From Solanum dulcamara (Eukaryota > Streptophyta > Magnoliopsida > Solanales > Solanaceae): DNA of 64,000 nucleotides. Under the pieces are notes generated by a model. It had not been told where the DNA came from, made no database searches, and saw only the letters and a program-made list of their open reading frames with translations. Location of the stretch: NCBI RefSeq assembly GCF_947179165.1, contig NC_077237.1:17073523-17137522 (forward strand). The letters run 5' to 3'. Both the position numbers and the translations under genes were made by a program. Positions 12,965-25,094 of the stretch are shown here, piece after piece; the first letter of the stretch is position 1, and every line of letters starts with the position of its first letter.

Positions 12965-15925
12965 AGACAGAGCCAAAGAACTCGCCTACGCGTGCAAGCC
13001 ATAACCTATTTACAGTAAGGAGGCACTAAAAAAGTCAATAAATCAAAGACAGAAGCACTGACTATTACTGCTAAGCACAAATCCACCTAAGGACTAAACC
13101 AATTGAATCTAGCAATAAATTACCAACAGCAACCCATGCTAAGACATCCTGCAAACCAACTATAAATATGACAAGAGATAAGTATATGTATAATCAGATA
13201 CTAACCAATTGATACCCATACCCCCAAAAGGTACAAACATTGATAAGCATACCTTTGGCCCTCATAAAACCGAGGGACCACACCATATAATATACTGGTG
13301 ATAAGTGATGCTAATGAATGTAAGTTTGTATTAAAAACTAGTAACATCATCGCTGGCTCTCAGCAATCAACAACAAGTATATAGACCCACCCCAATGCTC
13401 GGCCAATAAGGTGGGACCCATACGGCTCCCTTATCTTGTTCAATGGTGCACTAAACATAGAGGGACATGGGAAGTACGTATACACTACCTAGGCCCAAAC
13501 CAGGTCTTACATAGACATATAGTATCCTTGTATTGTACCGGAGAGTGAGTGGCCAAGTCGATGTAGAAAATAGCGACACCACATTGGATAATCAAGTATA
13601 GGCTAAAGGCATCCCAGATGCAACCATAGTATAAAAAAGGGAATGCCACAATGGATATCAATAGAAACTGAGGGCATCCTCAATGCCTCTGAACTGTCAG
13701 TATAAAATAGAGCACGTCCTCGATGCCTCGTAAATCTAAAATCATTTTACCAAAGTAGTCCAGGTGGTATGACTCCTATTAAAAACAAATTTAAAAGTAG
13801 TAAAAGTATGAGAATATCCTCTCAAAACAGTAGTGAAAACCCATAAACAATCTGGGATCATACCACAACACAAGTGAATATGCTTAATAAACACAAGCAT
13901 GCCATCACCAGTATTAAAACAAGGTACACGCAGTCTAAAAAGTACATCAAGTCATATAATACTAACAAGGCAAAGGAACTAACTAGGGTCCAATCTCTCC
14001 TCGAATACGCCTTAGGCCCAACAATGAATAATAGATTAGAAGGCATCATAAGCCTATCACTAAACAAAAGCAAAATAATCGAGACATGGCTGAGAATCAG
14101 ATAAGGGGAGAAATATCTCTAGGATCGATGTCTTACCCCAAAATCTGCCATCTCAGCTCCCAACGAGCACTGCTTAGCCAAACCTATGTCTACGATGAGC
14201 CACAATGGTCTTCGGCACTAGCAGTAAGTTCCACCAACCTTCAGAAGCCTCTACCAGAAGCTATGCCTAGCTATAAGGGCACTGGGACACAAGCTAAAGG
14301 ATCTAAGGCTCAAACCTAGTCTAAGGTCATCAGTACAGATCCTAAGAACAATAACCAACAAATCCCAACACGTAAGTAAAGCCACCGGCTTGATATAAGA
14401 ATTTTAAGATACTACACGAGTCTAAGTCACACTCGGAGTCAAGAAAATGGAATTGAAGGAGAAAGGTCCTAAACTCGGTAGATACAAACCTTAATCACAT
14501 GAAATATATACTACATAATATCTACTAAAGGTCAGTCAGAGTGGAGATCGTAGCCTATCTCAAAAAGGATCACACACTCTCAAAATCCACCAAATTGATT
14601 ATCTTTGCCGCTGCATCACCTTCAATTACCACCACGCTAACAAAAAATTGATCATGATATCAATACAAATGTTTTGACACCATATTCATATTTTTTGGAG
14701 ATAGACCCAAAATTGGGTTTAAAATGAGATTATGAGACCCGCATTGAGAATCCCAAATTTAACTCTTTCAAAAGGTGCATTTGAACTAAATGAACTCGTG
14801 TTTCAACATACAACACAAATTTTAACACTCAAAAATAAAGGAAATAACCCATGCAATAATTTCATCATTAAAGCTAAATATGAAGCTTGGGCAGCCCCTT
14901 TGGGGCAGAAATTACCTCAAAACATCGATATTCATGCTTTTCTATACACTCTACGTAGTATCCACAATCCACACAAACACCTGCATTTTGAATCACCTCA
15001 ATCCGAGCTCTATAGCACAAGAAATCAAAACCTCCATTAAAGAGAAGAGTCAAGAGGATGAAAGTAGTTAAAACCAATAAAATGTCTCAAACAAAGTCTC
15101 CCTAGAACTTTCCAATCATACCACTGCATTCTCCTCAAAAATCCATGCAAGATAGCCTTTTGAATTGCTCAATTTGGACTTTAAATGCTTAAGAAATTGT
15201 GTTTTGAAAATGAAGATTGAATGCTGATTTGGGGCTTTTAAAATAACGAATCTAGTAGCTAAAAAGCCAAATTCTAATCATTGAAAGCCCAAAATCTGCT
15301 CCCTAAAAGGGATACACCAGATTTCAATTTTTGCTATATTTTAAAGTCTCTGAATGGATTCTCAAAATTCATTAAGAATATGATGAAAATAAACCTGATA
15401 TGCTATCCCACTAAATTAGACATTTCAAACTAAACGGCTCACTCAAATTTTCCATCCGAGTTCATCTCGATAAAATATGGGTCCCATGCCCAAGTACCAT
15501 GTTAATCCAAATCCACAAGGAGGCTCGAAATGAGATTGAAAATCTCGGGAACCGCAAGAAAGGTAGTTCTACACTAAAATTGATATTTCAGAGCTACGTG
15601 TGCTGATAGAATTTTAATTCGAACGCGTTTACCAAGAATATTGACCAAAGTCAACCTTAGGTCAATTTTAAAGGATAAAGCGCCAAATGGTCTCAAACTC
15701 GCACTGAATTCCATTCTGAGATTGTTTTCCTGGAGTTTTGACTGAAGTCAACCGTTCAAACTCCAACAACTCCAAAACAGGGAAACAGGCATAAAATTCA
15801 AACAAACAGCTAGGCGATCGAACTATCAGTGCCAGCAAGTCATAAATAATTTGGGGTCACTACAAGAAAACTCTAAACACTAAAAAGATCAAAAAACGGA
15901 GAAAATGACCTAGAGGGTCATTACA
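12354..15925 (-). repeat. 5' LTR of large-LTR element
   Basis: Full-length partner of 6104-9586, with the same TG...CA termini. It is about 90 bp longer, partly because of a (TA)n expansion at 12928-12961 and local indels. No gene seen. Confidence 0.86.
12928..12961. repeat. (AT)17 microsatellite
   Basis: Thirty-four bases of pure AT dinucleotide inside the 5' LTR of the large-LTR element. The matching place in the other LTR (near 6690) has no such run, so it expanded after insertion. Confidence 0.95.
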
Positions 15926-16223
15926 CTATAATACCCCAAAAGACTGATTGTCACATGTACAAGCCTCTAATATAATTGAAATGAAAGATAAATACAAGTC
16001 TAGATGCTTTTATTTCTTAAATAGAACAAAGCATAATAAAAAGAAACAAGAGAGATCATCGACGTCGACAATTATCTCTCAAGTATCCTTGAATAGGTGA
16101 AGATGAAGAAAAGGAATTTGTATCACTATTTGTGCTCGAAACCTACACAATTGTATGTAGCAAGGGGTGAGTACCAAACAACCTGCCTCTGCCATTACCA
16201 TCCGAGTCATCCAGCGAATCCTC

Positions 16224-16241
16224 GGGGGGGGGGGGGGGGGG
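16224..16241. repeat. Poly(G)18 run
   Basis: Eighteen consecutive G on the plus strand, very unusual in this AT-rich DNA. It could form a G-quadruplex. It may also be length-variable or a sequencing/assembly artefact. Confidence 0.9.
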
Positions 16242-17524
16242 AACCTGATTCCTTCGGGATACGTCAACAAGAAAGACACTGAACACAGGTAAAGTTAAAT
16301 AGAAACAAGTACTCCTGACACGCCATCCAAAACTCCATAACTACAAAATCGTGTGTATATAAGTCACAATGTCACATGGTGTGGGAGAATTCTCAGATAA
16401 TCAAATGGAAACAATGTAGTGCAATGAGTGCTCAATGAAATAATGCATGTATGTCCATGCATCCACCACAGAGTGTGGAACGACCCTTGATTATCATTTA
16501 GTATCAATTAAGGTGTGTATCACATCCCTTAAATATTATAAAATAACAACCATGGCGAGTGGCATGCCCCTCGAATGTCATAAAGTAACAACCACGATGT
16601 AGTGCACGTCCCTCGAATCCTCTTTATTTTTCTCTCACCATAACTTAGCCGGAACCATTTCTCATTGGCATAATAATCAATTTGGACTTCAATGATAAGA
16701 TTCAACCCAAATGAATATGAAAACACTCATGCAATCAATGAGAATATAATGAAGTCTAATAATATATGCAATTCATATCAAGAATATCATAGTGTAATCT
16801 CCACAATGAGTCAACAATGTCAATCAATTCAAATATGTCACTTCATTAGGTCAAATTTTCTTTTCATAAGCCTGATAATCAACCTTAGGTGTTTTCATGA
16901 TTCATAATTAACCCAAACTCAAGTTCACATCAATTCACAAAGCAAGTAGTAAGAATACAAGTTCTACAAAGCTTACGAAGGTTTAGACCTTCACTTGTCT
17001 TAATCTCGCCCTCGACTATCCTAAAATTAGAGCCTTGCCCTTTTATCGATGCTCTAAATCAATATAATCTAATCAAATAATGAATTGTGATCAAAATTGA
17101 GTTCAACGACACCAAAATACAAAATTTGAGAAAAAGGATCAAAACGACTGAAAAATTTGATTCCAAAAATGGGGTTAAATTTGAAAATATTTGGATGAAA
17201 ATATTCTTTGAAGTATTTGGGACTCATTGGCGAAAACCATTTCAAAAATAGAGTTTTTTATTGAACTAACTATCATCAAATTAGGAAAATAAAGTTATAG
17301 AACAAAACCCCCCAATATTTGAAATTCAAAACAATGATTTTGATGTTAAAATGAGATAGATTCAATGGATAATCAAGATTATAGCCTAAAACCACTTACC
17401 CAATAGTTTTCCATGAAAATCCTCATTGAAATCTCCTTCCCCCGAGCTCCCAAAGCCCAAAAATTATAAAAATGGCCTATTTCCCATCTTTGGAAATTAA
17501 CTATTGTTCAGGGGATTTTAACCC

Positions 17525-17725
17525 TTCGCAATCACGGCTCATTAAGCTCGCGAATGCGATGAAGAACTGTTGGATTCTTGGCGAACACGGAAGGAGCTCT
17601 GTGAAAGTGAATGTCACTGGTCTCTACCCTTCGCGAATGTGATGGCCCTCCACAAACGTGAAGGTCAAAAAATTGACCCTTCACGAACGTGGTCAGGAGG
17701 GTCCGCGAACGCGAAGCACAATGGG
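17525..17725. repeat. CpG-rich short repeats in A 5' LTR
   Basis: Counterpart of 50-250. Repeats of CTTCGCGAA / GCGAACGCGAAG-type words about 30 bp apart, several locally palindromic. Many CpG sites differ between the two LTRs as C-to-T or G-to-A, as expected after methylation. Confidence 0.7.
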
Positions 17726-18410
17726 ACACCAGATATCAGAAAAAATATACAAGTCTCAAAGTAACTGAATCATTCCTCAAATATCGTTTGGAATCCTGTG
17801 CACACAAACCTCTTATTCTATCATACTAATTATGATGTTTCGGACTCAATAAAACCATCAGAATTTGAATTTTTGAGGTTTTCTTGACCCGAAAATCGAT
17901 AAGTTGCAATAAAACTAACTTTAGGCTTCAAAACACTAAATCAAGCTCGAGACCTCTAAATATTTAACTAAGACCAATCCTAGGCCTAAATATTTAACTA
18001 AGACCAATTCAACAGAGTCATTGAAATTTAATTCCGAACATCGAATCTTTGAATGTTGATCAAAGTTAACTCTATGATTAAAATTTCAAGAATTCACAAC
18101 TTAGAACTTCAAATCCATGATATAACTCTGAATCTGATTACATCTATTCTCGTAGACCAAATTCTACACTTCAGAGCTGAAACAATCAATAAAATTCTAT
18201 TCCGAGACCCAAAACTCTGAATGACACCAAATACCACTTTTTGACAACTTAAGCCTTCAAATTTTAAACCTTTACAAGAACCTTGACTTTTCAAAAAAAT
18301 TCATAAAACTGACTTCGAATAATGATCAAACATGACTTGGAGAAAATACCGACAAGGGTAAAACAATCATTTTGCAAAAATTATCAAAAATGACCTTCAG
18401 GGTCATTACA

Positions 18411-19687
18411 GGAAAGACCTTACTTAAGTTATTTTTAGTGAAGTTGTGGCCTTGGCAAAACTCAACTTCAGATATTTTTGTTGATATTAGGGCATATATT
18501 TGGCTAAATTTCAAGCACTTTCACATGAAGTTTAAATAAACAATATTTTTTTCAAATTTCAACAAATAAACACAAAAATCAAAATATAAAAATCTATGTT
18601 AATTAAGTGCAAATTTGAAATATAAGTTTCATATATCATAAAGAACAAATTAGAATCATCAATTATCAAAATAAGAATAAATCTAACAAAATCACTTTAC
18701 AACAATGATGATTTGCCTATTATTTTTCATATTTTCCAACACCCCCTATTTGTTTTCAAGTTTTTCAAGCATTACGAACTTATATTTTAGGTGAAGTGAA
18801 ACAAAATCAATTCAAACTTGAGATTAATGCATAGAAAAAATCTAGTAATGTCAAATTCCAAATAAAATAAGGAGAAAAGGAACGAGGAGGAGAATAAGAA
18901 AGATATGGAGGAGAAGGAGAATGAGAAAAATAAAAAGAAGGAGATGGAGAAGAAGGGGGAGCATAAGAAGAAGAAGGAGGAGATAGAGAAGAAGCAGAAG
19001 AAAACAGAGAAGAAGAAGTTGGAAGAGGAGCAACAACAACAGAAGAAGAATAAGAGGAAGTTTTTTTTTTTTTTGGAATAGGTAAAAGTTGAAAGACAAT
19101 ATCCAAATAAGAGAAGAATAAATATATTTTGTCTGAAGTGAGTATAAGATAAATAGAAAATAGATTTAGGTCAAATGACAGCATCCCAATAAGGCACGAC
19201 GTAAACTTTTTGCTGTATTTTGGTTTACGTCTCTAATTAATTTTGATAGAAAAATTAAAAATAAAAAAAAATCTAAAATAAAAACCTCTTACGTGTATTA
19301 CTGTAATCTTTCTCTTTCATTTTTTTTACTTCTTATTGCAAAATATTTAGTGTAAATATTGTGCCACCTTTTAAGCTTATTATTGTACGTTATAAATTAT
19401 GTACTACTTCTTTTTTATTTACAATGATTCTTACTTGCTATTTATAATAACAGTTGATTATATTTTTTTGTTTCATCCACTCAATCTCCATAACAGACCA
19501 TTGGCGAAAATCAAAAGAGTTTGATTGCAAAGACAAATCTAAGGCGCATCAGACCAAAAGATCATGAGTCATTTTTACTTTTGCCCGTATGTTTCTACTG
19601 GCCTTTAATTTTCGCTTTTCAAGATAAATAACTTTTTTGATGGGCATATGTTCATATTTTTGCATAATAATATCCCACAAGCTATGT
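18411..19687. other. Flanking DNA with no recognised gene
   Basis: AT-rich sequence between element A and the MITE. I found no convincing coding region or LTR pair. It includes the purine tract annotated separately. Confidence 0.6.
18871..19060. repeat. Purine (AAG/GAG) tract
   Basis: About 190 bases almost wholly A and G on the plus strand, with imperfect GAAGAAGGAG-type triplet repeats, followed by a T14 run. Low-complexity frames read from the other strand are leucine/serine-rich artefacts. Confidence 0.85.
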
Positions 19688-19695
19688 CTCACGCC

Positions 19696-20188
19696 TAGAG
19701 GTGTCAAAATGAGTCCAAATATAGGTAATCCGCCCAATCTGTCCAAACTTTTATGGGTTGGGCTCAAAATAATTTGTATTGGGTTCAATCTCAACCCATT
19801 TTTAAAGAATCTTCAATTGAGCCCAACTTAATCTCAAATTTCAACCCGTTTTAAGGCTCTTTATTTGTATTAGTGTAATGTATACTCTCATATTAAAGGT
19901 ATGAATTAGTATCTATTTTATATCTTTTAGGATTAATCAATCCATTTGTAAATTTTTATTTTTATTTTCCTAAGTTGAAATTCAAATTTGGGTTATAAAA
20001 GATAAATAATAATATGTTAAAATTATTAAGATTAAGCAGGTCAAATTGGGCGGGTCATGACCCAACCCGAATTTTAGCCCATTTGAGCCCAAAGTAAATT
20101 TGGGGCGATTCATGACTCAACCTGATTTATATTTCAACCCATTTTAATATTTTTAGTGTCAATCCAACCCGCTCATTTGATACCCACA
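19696..20188. mobile_element. hAT-like MITE with 8-bp TSD
   Basis: A 493-bp non-coding element bounded on both sides by the 8-bp direct repeat ctcacgcc (19688-19695 and 20189-20196). An 8-bp TSD is the mark of hAT transposons. The ends are imperfect inverted repeats: left TAGAGGTGTCAAAATGAG, right (reverse complement) TGTGGGTATCAAATGAG. The inside holds complementary GGGTTGGGCTCA / TGACCCAACCCG-type blocks that could fold back. No transposase is encoded, so it depends on a hAT enzyme elsewhere. Confidence 0.75.
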
Positions 20189-20367
20189 CTCACGCCCATA
20201 TATCAAAGACCAATCCATTGAAAAGACAAATATTAAAAATTCATCCATTTAAATAATAAATCGTACAATTAAATGAAAGGTTAAGTACACGAATGACCTA
20301 TAGGACAAAATATTTAACATGAACCCAACCATAAAATTTTAATTGACATTTTGTAGTAAAAATGCTT

Positions 20368-20387
20368 TATATATATATATATATATA
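20368..20387. repeat. (TA)10 microsatellite
   Basis: Twenty bases of TA dinucleotide in the flanking DNA about 60 bp left of element B. Sequence 20197-20448 otherwise shows nothing recognisable. Confidence 0.9.
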
Positions 20388-20448
20388 CAAACATTATTAT
20401 AAATAGATTTTTCATACATTTCATATTCACTTTTCATAAAATATATAT

Positions 20449-22567
20449 TGTAATACCCCTAAAATATTGTATGTGGTGTTTCAATTCTCGACGAAAATGA
20501 TATTTTTTTTGTAGTTTGAGCATAACTTTTCATAGATTAGTCCAAATTAGGTGATTCAAATTTTTGAATAACTCCAACGGTATTACCCATAACTTTCATG
20601 AAGACCTTATCTTAATATTCCGAGGATACATAGGTTAAATAAATTAATTTTTGCAAGACATGGTCCTATGATTAAATTGAGTGTTTGTAGAAAACATATC
20701 TCATGGTAGGATGCTCCAAAGCAGTTGATTCTTGAACGACATAAAAATATACTTCTATATCTACAATTTATATGAGACACCAAATCCTAATTAGAAAGTT
20801 ATCTTGTTCAAACGCAACTTTGAAAAAGGGTATTTCATTAAAAGAATGTTCATCTCACAAACCATAGAAAGATCTAGATCCATTTGACATCACTCATGAC
20901 ATCAATAGTCCTCCATTTGACATCATCCATGATATCACAATCCTCCATTGAATTTTCAAGATCATCCTTTATAATTATTTTTATTTATTTTTAGGTCCCT
21001 CATCCACACCTATAAATACCCACCTTATTTCCTCATTTTATTCATCAAACTTTCTCAAGCAACTCTTCTCTCTATACAATTTTTTACTTATTCTCAGATA
21101 TAGTTTTAGTTTTTAGTAGTGTATAAATACTATTCTGGTGATTCTTATAATTCGGATAGTACATGAAATGCTCCGGCAAGGAGAAAAGGCTAGGGCTCAA
21201 TAGTGGTCATTGAGTTCTTCAATTCGAAGTAAAGTTTCGAATTCCAGGTATGTAAGGCTATTCATAGCATTGGATTGAGTTCGTCCATGCACCCATTATT
21301 AAAATTCATCGTAATTGAGTTATAGTTGAGTTTTACCCAAATCTTGAATTCTAAATGAGTTAATTATTCTTCTTTTGAGTTAGATATATTTATGCATTGA
21401 GATCATTATTATTTTTATCTCTCATATTATTGGAAGTATTGTTCATGGCTACTTTTCCATGAACCCTAATTGATTTGATGTTCATAAAAAATTTTACACG
21501 TGTCTTAAGTAAAGATATTGACTTTTAATATTTATTGACAAAAAGAGTAATTTGAATTAATACTATATATGTATTTTATTGAGTTTTGAAAGAGCAAAAA
21601 AATTGAGTTTAAATGAATTTGAATAAATGATGTTTTGAGCAAGATGTTTTGATAAGATGTAAATAATGTTTTGAAGTGTAATGATTGAAGAAGAAGTAAT
21701 AAGATGAGTTTGATGTTTTTCAATAAGACTAAATGATGAAGTTAATATGAGCATACATTTTGGGTGTAGTATTGGGCACTGAGTTAGGTAAGAGTTTAAT
21801 TGACTCAAACCCTAGAACTACGTAGCCTGCGTAGGATGGAGGTTATACCTCTTAAGTCCAAAAAAAGGACTTCAATGATTGGATCCAAGATGGTGATGTC
21901 GCTTACCCTAGCAAGGTATTGGATGGCTAGCTAATAAGTAATGGTTGACGGTTAGAGAAACTCTCAATTGAGTAAGCATTGCTTATTATTATTAATTTTA
22001 AAGTTGCATTACATATTGATGTTGAGATGATGTTAAGTTCTGAGCCGAGTCTTCCTGAGAGGAGTTTCTTGATATCTGTCCTTACTTTCCTGCCATTTTA
22101 CATACTCGTAATTTCATGTACTGACGTCATTCGATCTGCATCATTTTATGATACAGATATAGGTGTTAGAGATCCTCACCAGGCGTATCATTGAAGATCA
22201 TTACTTTTTAGCTATTTGGTGAGTCCTTCTTGTATTCGGAAGAACTCTTTATTCTTTTATTATTGTTGAGTATTATGTTTCTTTTGAAGTAGACATGAAA
22301 GTGTCATTGGCACCGTCTGATAGTGTTAGATGCTTCATAGACACAGTTTGATGATGTAATTGGAGTAGTTCTCCTTTGAAACTACTTCTTCTAAGATTTA
22401 TTTCTTTCATTTGATGTTGATGATGGAGATTCGACATAAGTATTCTTATTTTTACTTAATTCTTCCACTGATGAACGACTAAGTGATGAGGCAAAGTGGT
22501 TTTCTCAGAGGCAAGAGATGGTTTCTAAGTGCCGGCCACGCCTAAGGTACCCTCTCGGGGTGTAAAA
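20449..22567 (+). repeat. 5' LTR of element B
   Basis: 2119 bp, starting TGTAATACCCC. The end is aligned to the 3' LTR terminus GGGGCGTGACA but reads GGGGTGTAAAA. It lacks about 42 bp (GTGGCAACAACATCG... block) present in the 3' LTR near 40894-40930. Confidence 0.88.
21011..21018 (+). promoter_or_regulatory. TATA box in B 5' LTR
   Basis: TATAAATA followed by a C/T-rich stretch, the likely core promoter of the element transcript. The counterpart in the 3' LTR is at 39974-39981. Transcription would start about 30 bases downstream (inference). Confidence 0.6.
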
Positions 22568-22571
22568 AACT

Positions 22572-22583
22572 TGGTATCAGAGT
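22572..22583 (+). other. Primer-binding site of element B
   Basis: TGGTATCAGAGT, one base from the initiator tRNA-Met complement, a few bases after the 5' LTR. Confidence 0.85.
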
Positions 22584-22617
22584 ACAGAGTTTAAAAGTCC
22601 TAGGGTGTCTTTGAAGT

Positions 22618-24808
22618 TATCACGACCCGACCTAGGGCGTACTCGTAACACGAATATTGAAACCTCGAAGGGCTCCAACCAAGTCTCTTGTACATATCAT
22701 AAGTATACATAAGATAAAAATATAAAAGCGTAAACATCATAAAAGAGTCTAAGCCATGTATAAAAATCTAAAAAAAATATTTTATGAAAACATAGACTCA
22801 AACATATGTCCAACTAGATACCTCGAAATATGAGTATGGGCGGGGGCTAAGACATATCCCTAGCTCACCCTCAATATACAAAATAAGCAAATGTATTTTG
22901 AAAAGAAAGTAGTAAGTAACTTGAAACTAGTCCTCGGTCAATGAGGATACACCACAACGCTTTCGATTAGAGGATGCCTACTAGTTATGTGAACGATAAG
23001 GATCTTCAACCTCAACCCCTACATTATGAGACAATGTAGGCAAAAAGTATGTATTAGTACGTTGGAATGTACTAAGTATGAGGGTGTGACATACAAAGTA
23101 AATCATGGAAATGCAAGGGTCAAGTAAATCACATGATAAGATGGAATACATAAAGTCATGAGAAAATCATATTCACCAAAGCATTTAAAATATAAGTTCA
23201 AGTCATAACGTACTTAAGAAATCATACATATGTGGGATAGGAACCATAACCAAACAATAAGACCATGTGAGCTATAACATGGAATCCGATGATCCTCACA
23301 TCGAGAAGGGGGAGGCTAATTTTCCAAGGTAGACTCCTAATCATGAACATGTGCTATTTGTGGATCCATTAGCTAGGCCATAAAGGCAAATCCTATGGTG
23401 GCACGTAGTTATGAGACAAGAGACTTTATATAAGGACCCCTTACTTCGAGCTTCCACCTCAAGTCCACATTCGGTACTAAGTCAAATCCCACGGAATACA
23501 TTTATAATATAAAATCATAATTTTATATATCATATTCATGATGATAGGCTTGAAATCATAGAATAGCTCATTTCCATAACATACTTGTAATGTGAGAAAT
23601 GTCCTTTCATCATTACAATCATATTTGCATAATTCATATCGTTAGGCCTTAGGTCACCTTACTTTATAAATTGCATGAAAAATCATAATTTGAAACATAC
23701 TTATAATTCATGATCATAATAGAAATACATAGTCATAATTCATACTTTGAAATTTATGACCATAGCTTGAACTTGGAATTTGGGTATGACATGAATGCAT
23801 GATCAATTGACAAAAAAATCATGAAATTTACTTGAAAACATGCATGATCATAAACTTTATATCATCTCATACATAATTCATATAGATAATATCATTTAGA
23901 AGTATAATTGAAAATACTCATATATTACACCATGAACCCTAAAAATCAAAGTAGGAGAATTCATGGAAAAACTCTTCAATTTAATTCAATAACCATCAAA
24001 TTATATCAAAATAGAATCATGATCATGCTTTAAATCAAAATTCATGCAATTGGAATAGAGATCACAAAACCCATAAAATAGCATACTTTAATTTGATAGA
24101 AAACTTGAGAAATTGATTGGGCTTCATGGAAGAAAAGATTCATGAATCAATATCCACATACCTTGAGTGAGAAAATAAATTAATTGGGAAGAACTTGAGA
24201 GTTTTGATTGAGATATTGAGTGAATTTGCTTGAAGTCTTTAATGGAAACCCTTGAGATCATTTTTGTAGAGAGAGAAATATTTGATAGATGAATTGTAGA
24301 AGAATGAATTAAATTAGAAGTTTAGGTAGATTTATAGAGTTGAATTAGGTTCTAAAAACGTCTAGGTTCATTAACTAATAATTTGGAAAAAGTTTAAAAC
24401 ACCCTTACAAAAAACTTAATTTCGGTCAGGAAACCTTTCCAGGTCCACGACGTGGATCTGTCGCGACCAACTCGGCCAGAAGACTGTCCCCAGGTCTGCG
24501 ACGCGGTCCTGTCGCAGACTACTCTGTTTGTGTGGCTTTCCAGGTCCGTGACGCGGTCCTGTCACGGACCACACTGTTTTGTGGTTTCTTCAAAAATCTT
24601 TCTTCCATTCTATGGGTCCTAAAAATCCACCCAGACTATTTTCTCGCAGGTTTTGACCCCCTGATCAATATTCCGAACTCGGATTTTCCAAAAAGATTAA
24701 GGATAATACGTTATATGAGCGGCCTATTTCCAAGGCATTCTTAAGGTACATATATATAAAAAAATTATTTATTTTTAATTTTTATTTCAAATTTTGAGGA
24801 ATGTTACA
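22618..24808 (-). repeat. 3' LTR of element C
   Basis: Plus-strand ends are TATCACGACCCG and GAATGTTACA, so the minus-strand LTR begins TGTAACATTCC and ends CGTGATA. The same TA instead of TG occurs in both LTR copies. It carries a likely TATA box (minus-strand CTATAAAT at 24337-24330) and CpG-rich palindromes at 24439-24590. Confidence 0.92.
24439..24590. repeat. Three ~50-bp CpG-rich palindromic repeats in C LTR
   Basis: Three tandem units start at 24439, 24490 and 24540 with CCAGGTC. Each holds an inverted repeat; in unit three GGTCCGTGAC (24543-24552) pairs perfectly with GTCACGGACC (24561-24570) around an 8-base loop. Unit two has a 9-bp perfect stem, and unit one is imperfect. The copy in the other LTR is at 31621-31770. 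Confidence 0.88.
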
Positions 24809-24822
24809 ATATCTCCCCCTTG
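24809..24822 (-). other. Polypurine tract of element C
   Basis: The minus strand reads AAGGGGGAGATAT directly before the 3' LTR start, the usual plus-strand priming site of plant gypsy elements. Confidence 0.88.
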
Positions 24823-25094
24823 GGAACATTCATCCTCGAATGAGATTCAACTAATATAAAAAAGACATGAAAAAAGGATTTAGAAACCCAATATGGACAT
24901 GAGGAAACTTTGAAAAATGCAGATAACGTGAAAACTTCATACTTAAAATAAAACATAGTCCTTGAAAAAAATTATTTTCATGAATCATGCATGCATATGA
25001 ATGACATATGGAACTGAAGCGTAGAAGTTTAATTGATTTGATCATGAGCAACTTAGTACCTTTAGGCTGGAGTGAAAGGAAAGAGATAAGTATA

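Larger units (their letters stand above)
6104..15925 (-). mobile_element. Large-LTR gag-only retrotransposon (LARD-like) nested in A
   Basis: Two long direct repeats, 6104-9586 (3483 bp) and 12354-15925 (3572 bp), both run TGTCATGA...GTCATTACA on the plus strand. They flank a 2767-bp internal region. A tRNA-Met primer-binding site abuts the right LTR on the minus strand, fixing the orientation. Flanks are gtata (6099-6103) and ctata (15926-15930), a 4/5 matching TSD. Only a gag zinc-knuckle region is recognisable inside; no protease, RT or integrase was found. It was probably mobilised in trans by a gypsy partner. LTR divergence is roughly 17% by eye over the first 230 bases. Confidence 0.85.
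1..18410 (-). mobile_element. Element A: old Ty3/gypsy chromovirus, interrupted
   Basis: Minus-strand LTR retrotransposon. The sequence at 1-925 is repeated at 17480-18410, giving the two LTRs. Between 926 and 5958 lie, reading leftwards, a degenerate primer-binding site, gag, protease, reverse transcriptase/RNase H, integrase and a chromodomain-like end. This order and the chromodomain place it in the plant chromoviruses (Tekay/Del-like by protein style; the lineage is inference). Its 5' LTR is split by the element at 6104-15925. The 3' LTR runs off the window, so the outer TSD cannot be tested. LTR copies differ at roughly 18% by eye in the first 145 bases, so it is old and inactive. Confidence 0.88.
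15926..18410 (-). repeat. 5' LTR of element A, outer fragment
   Basis: Continues the LTR begun at 5959-6103; the total is about 2.63 kb without the insertion. Its last 931 bases align to 1-925 and end in GGGTCATTACA. It contains an 18-base G run, CpG-rich repeats at 17525-17725 and a local 30-bp tandem duplication near 17956-18010 that is absent from the left LTR. Confidence 0.86.

Noticed and set aside
18807..19184. Serine/proline-rich and leucine-rich frames on the minus strand
   Set aside because: They come from the AAG/GAG purine tract; composition is low-complexity and two overlapping frames look equally protein-like.
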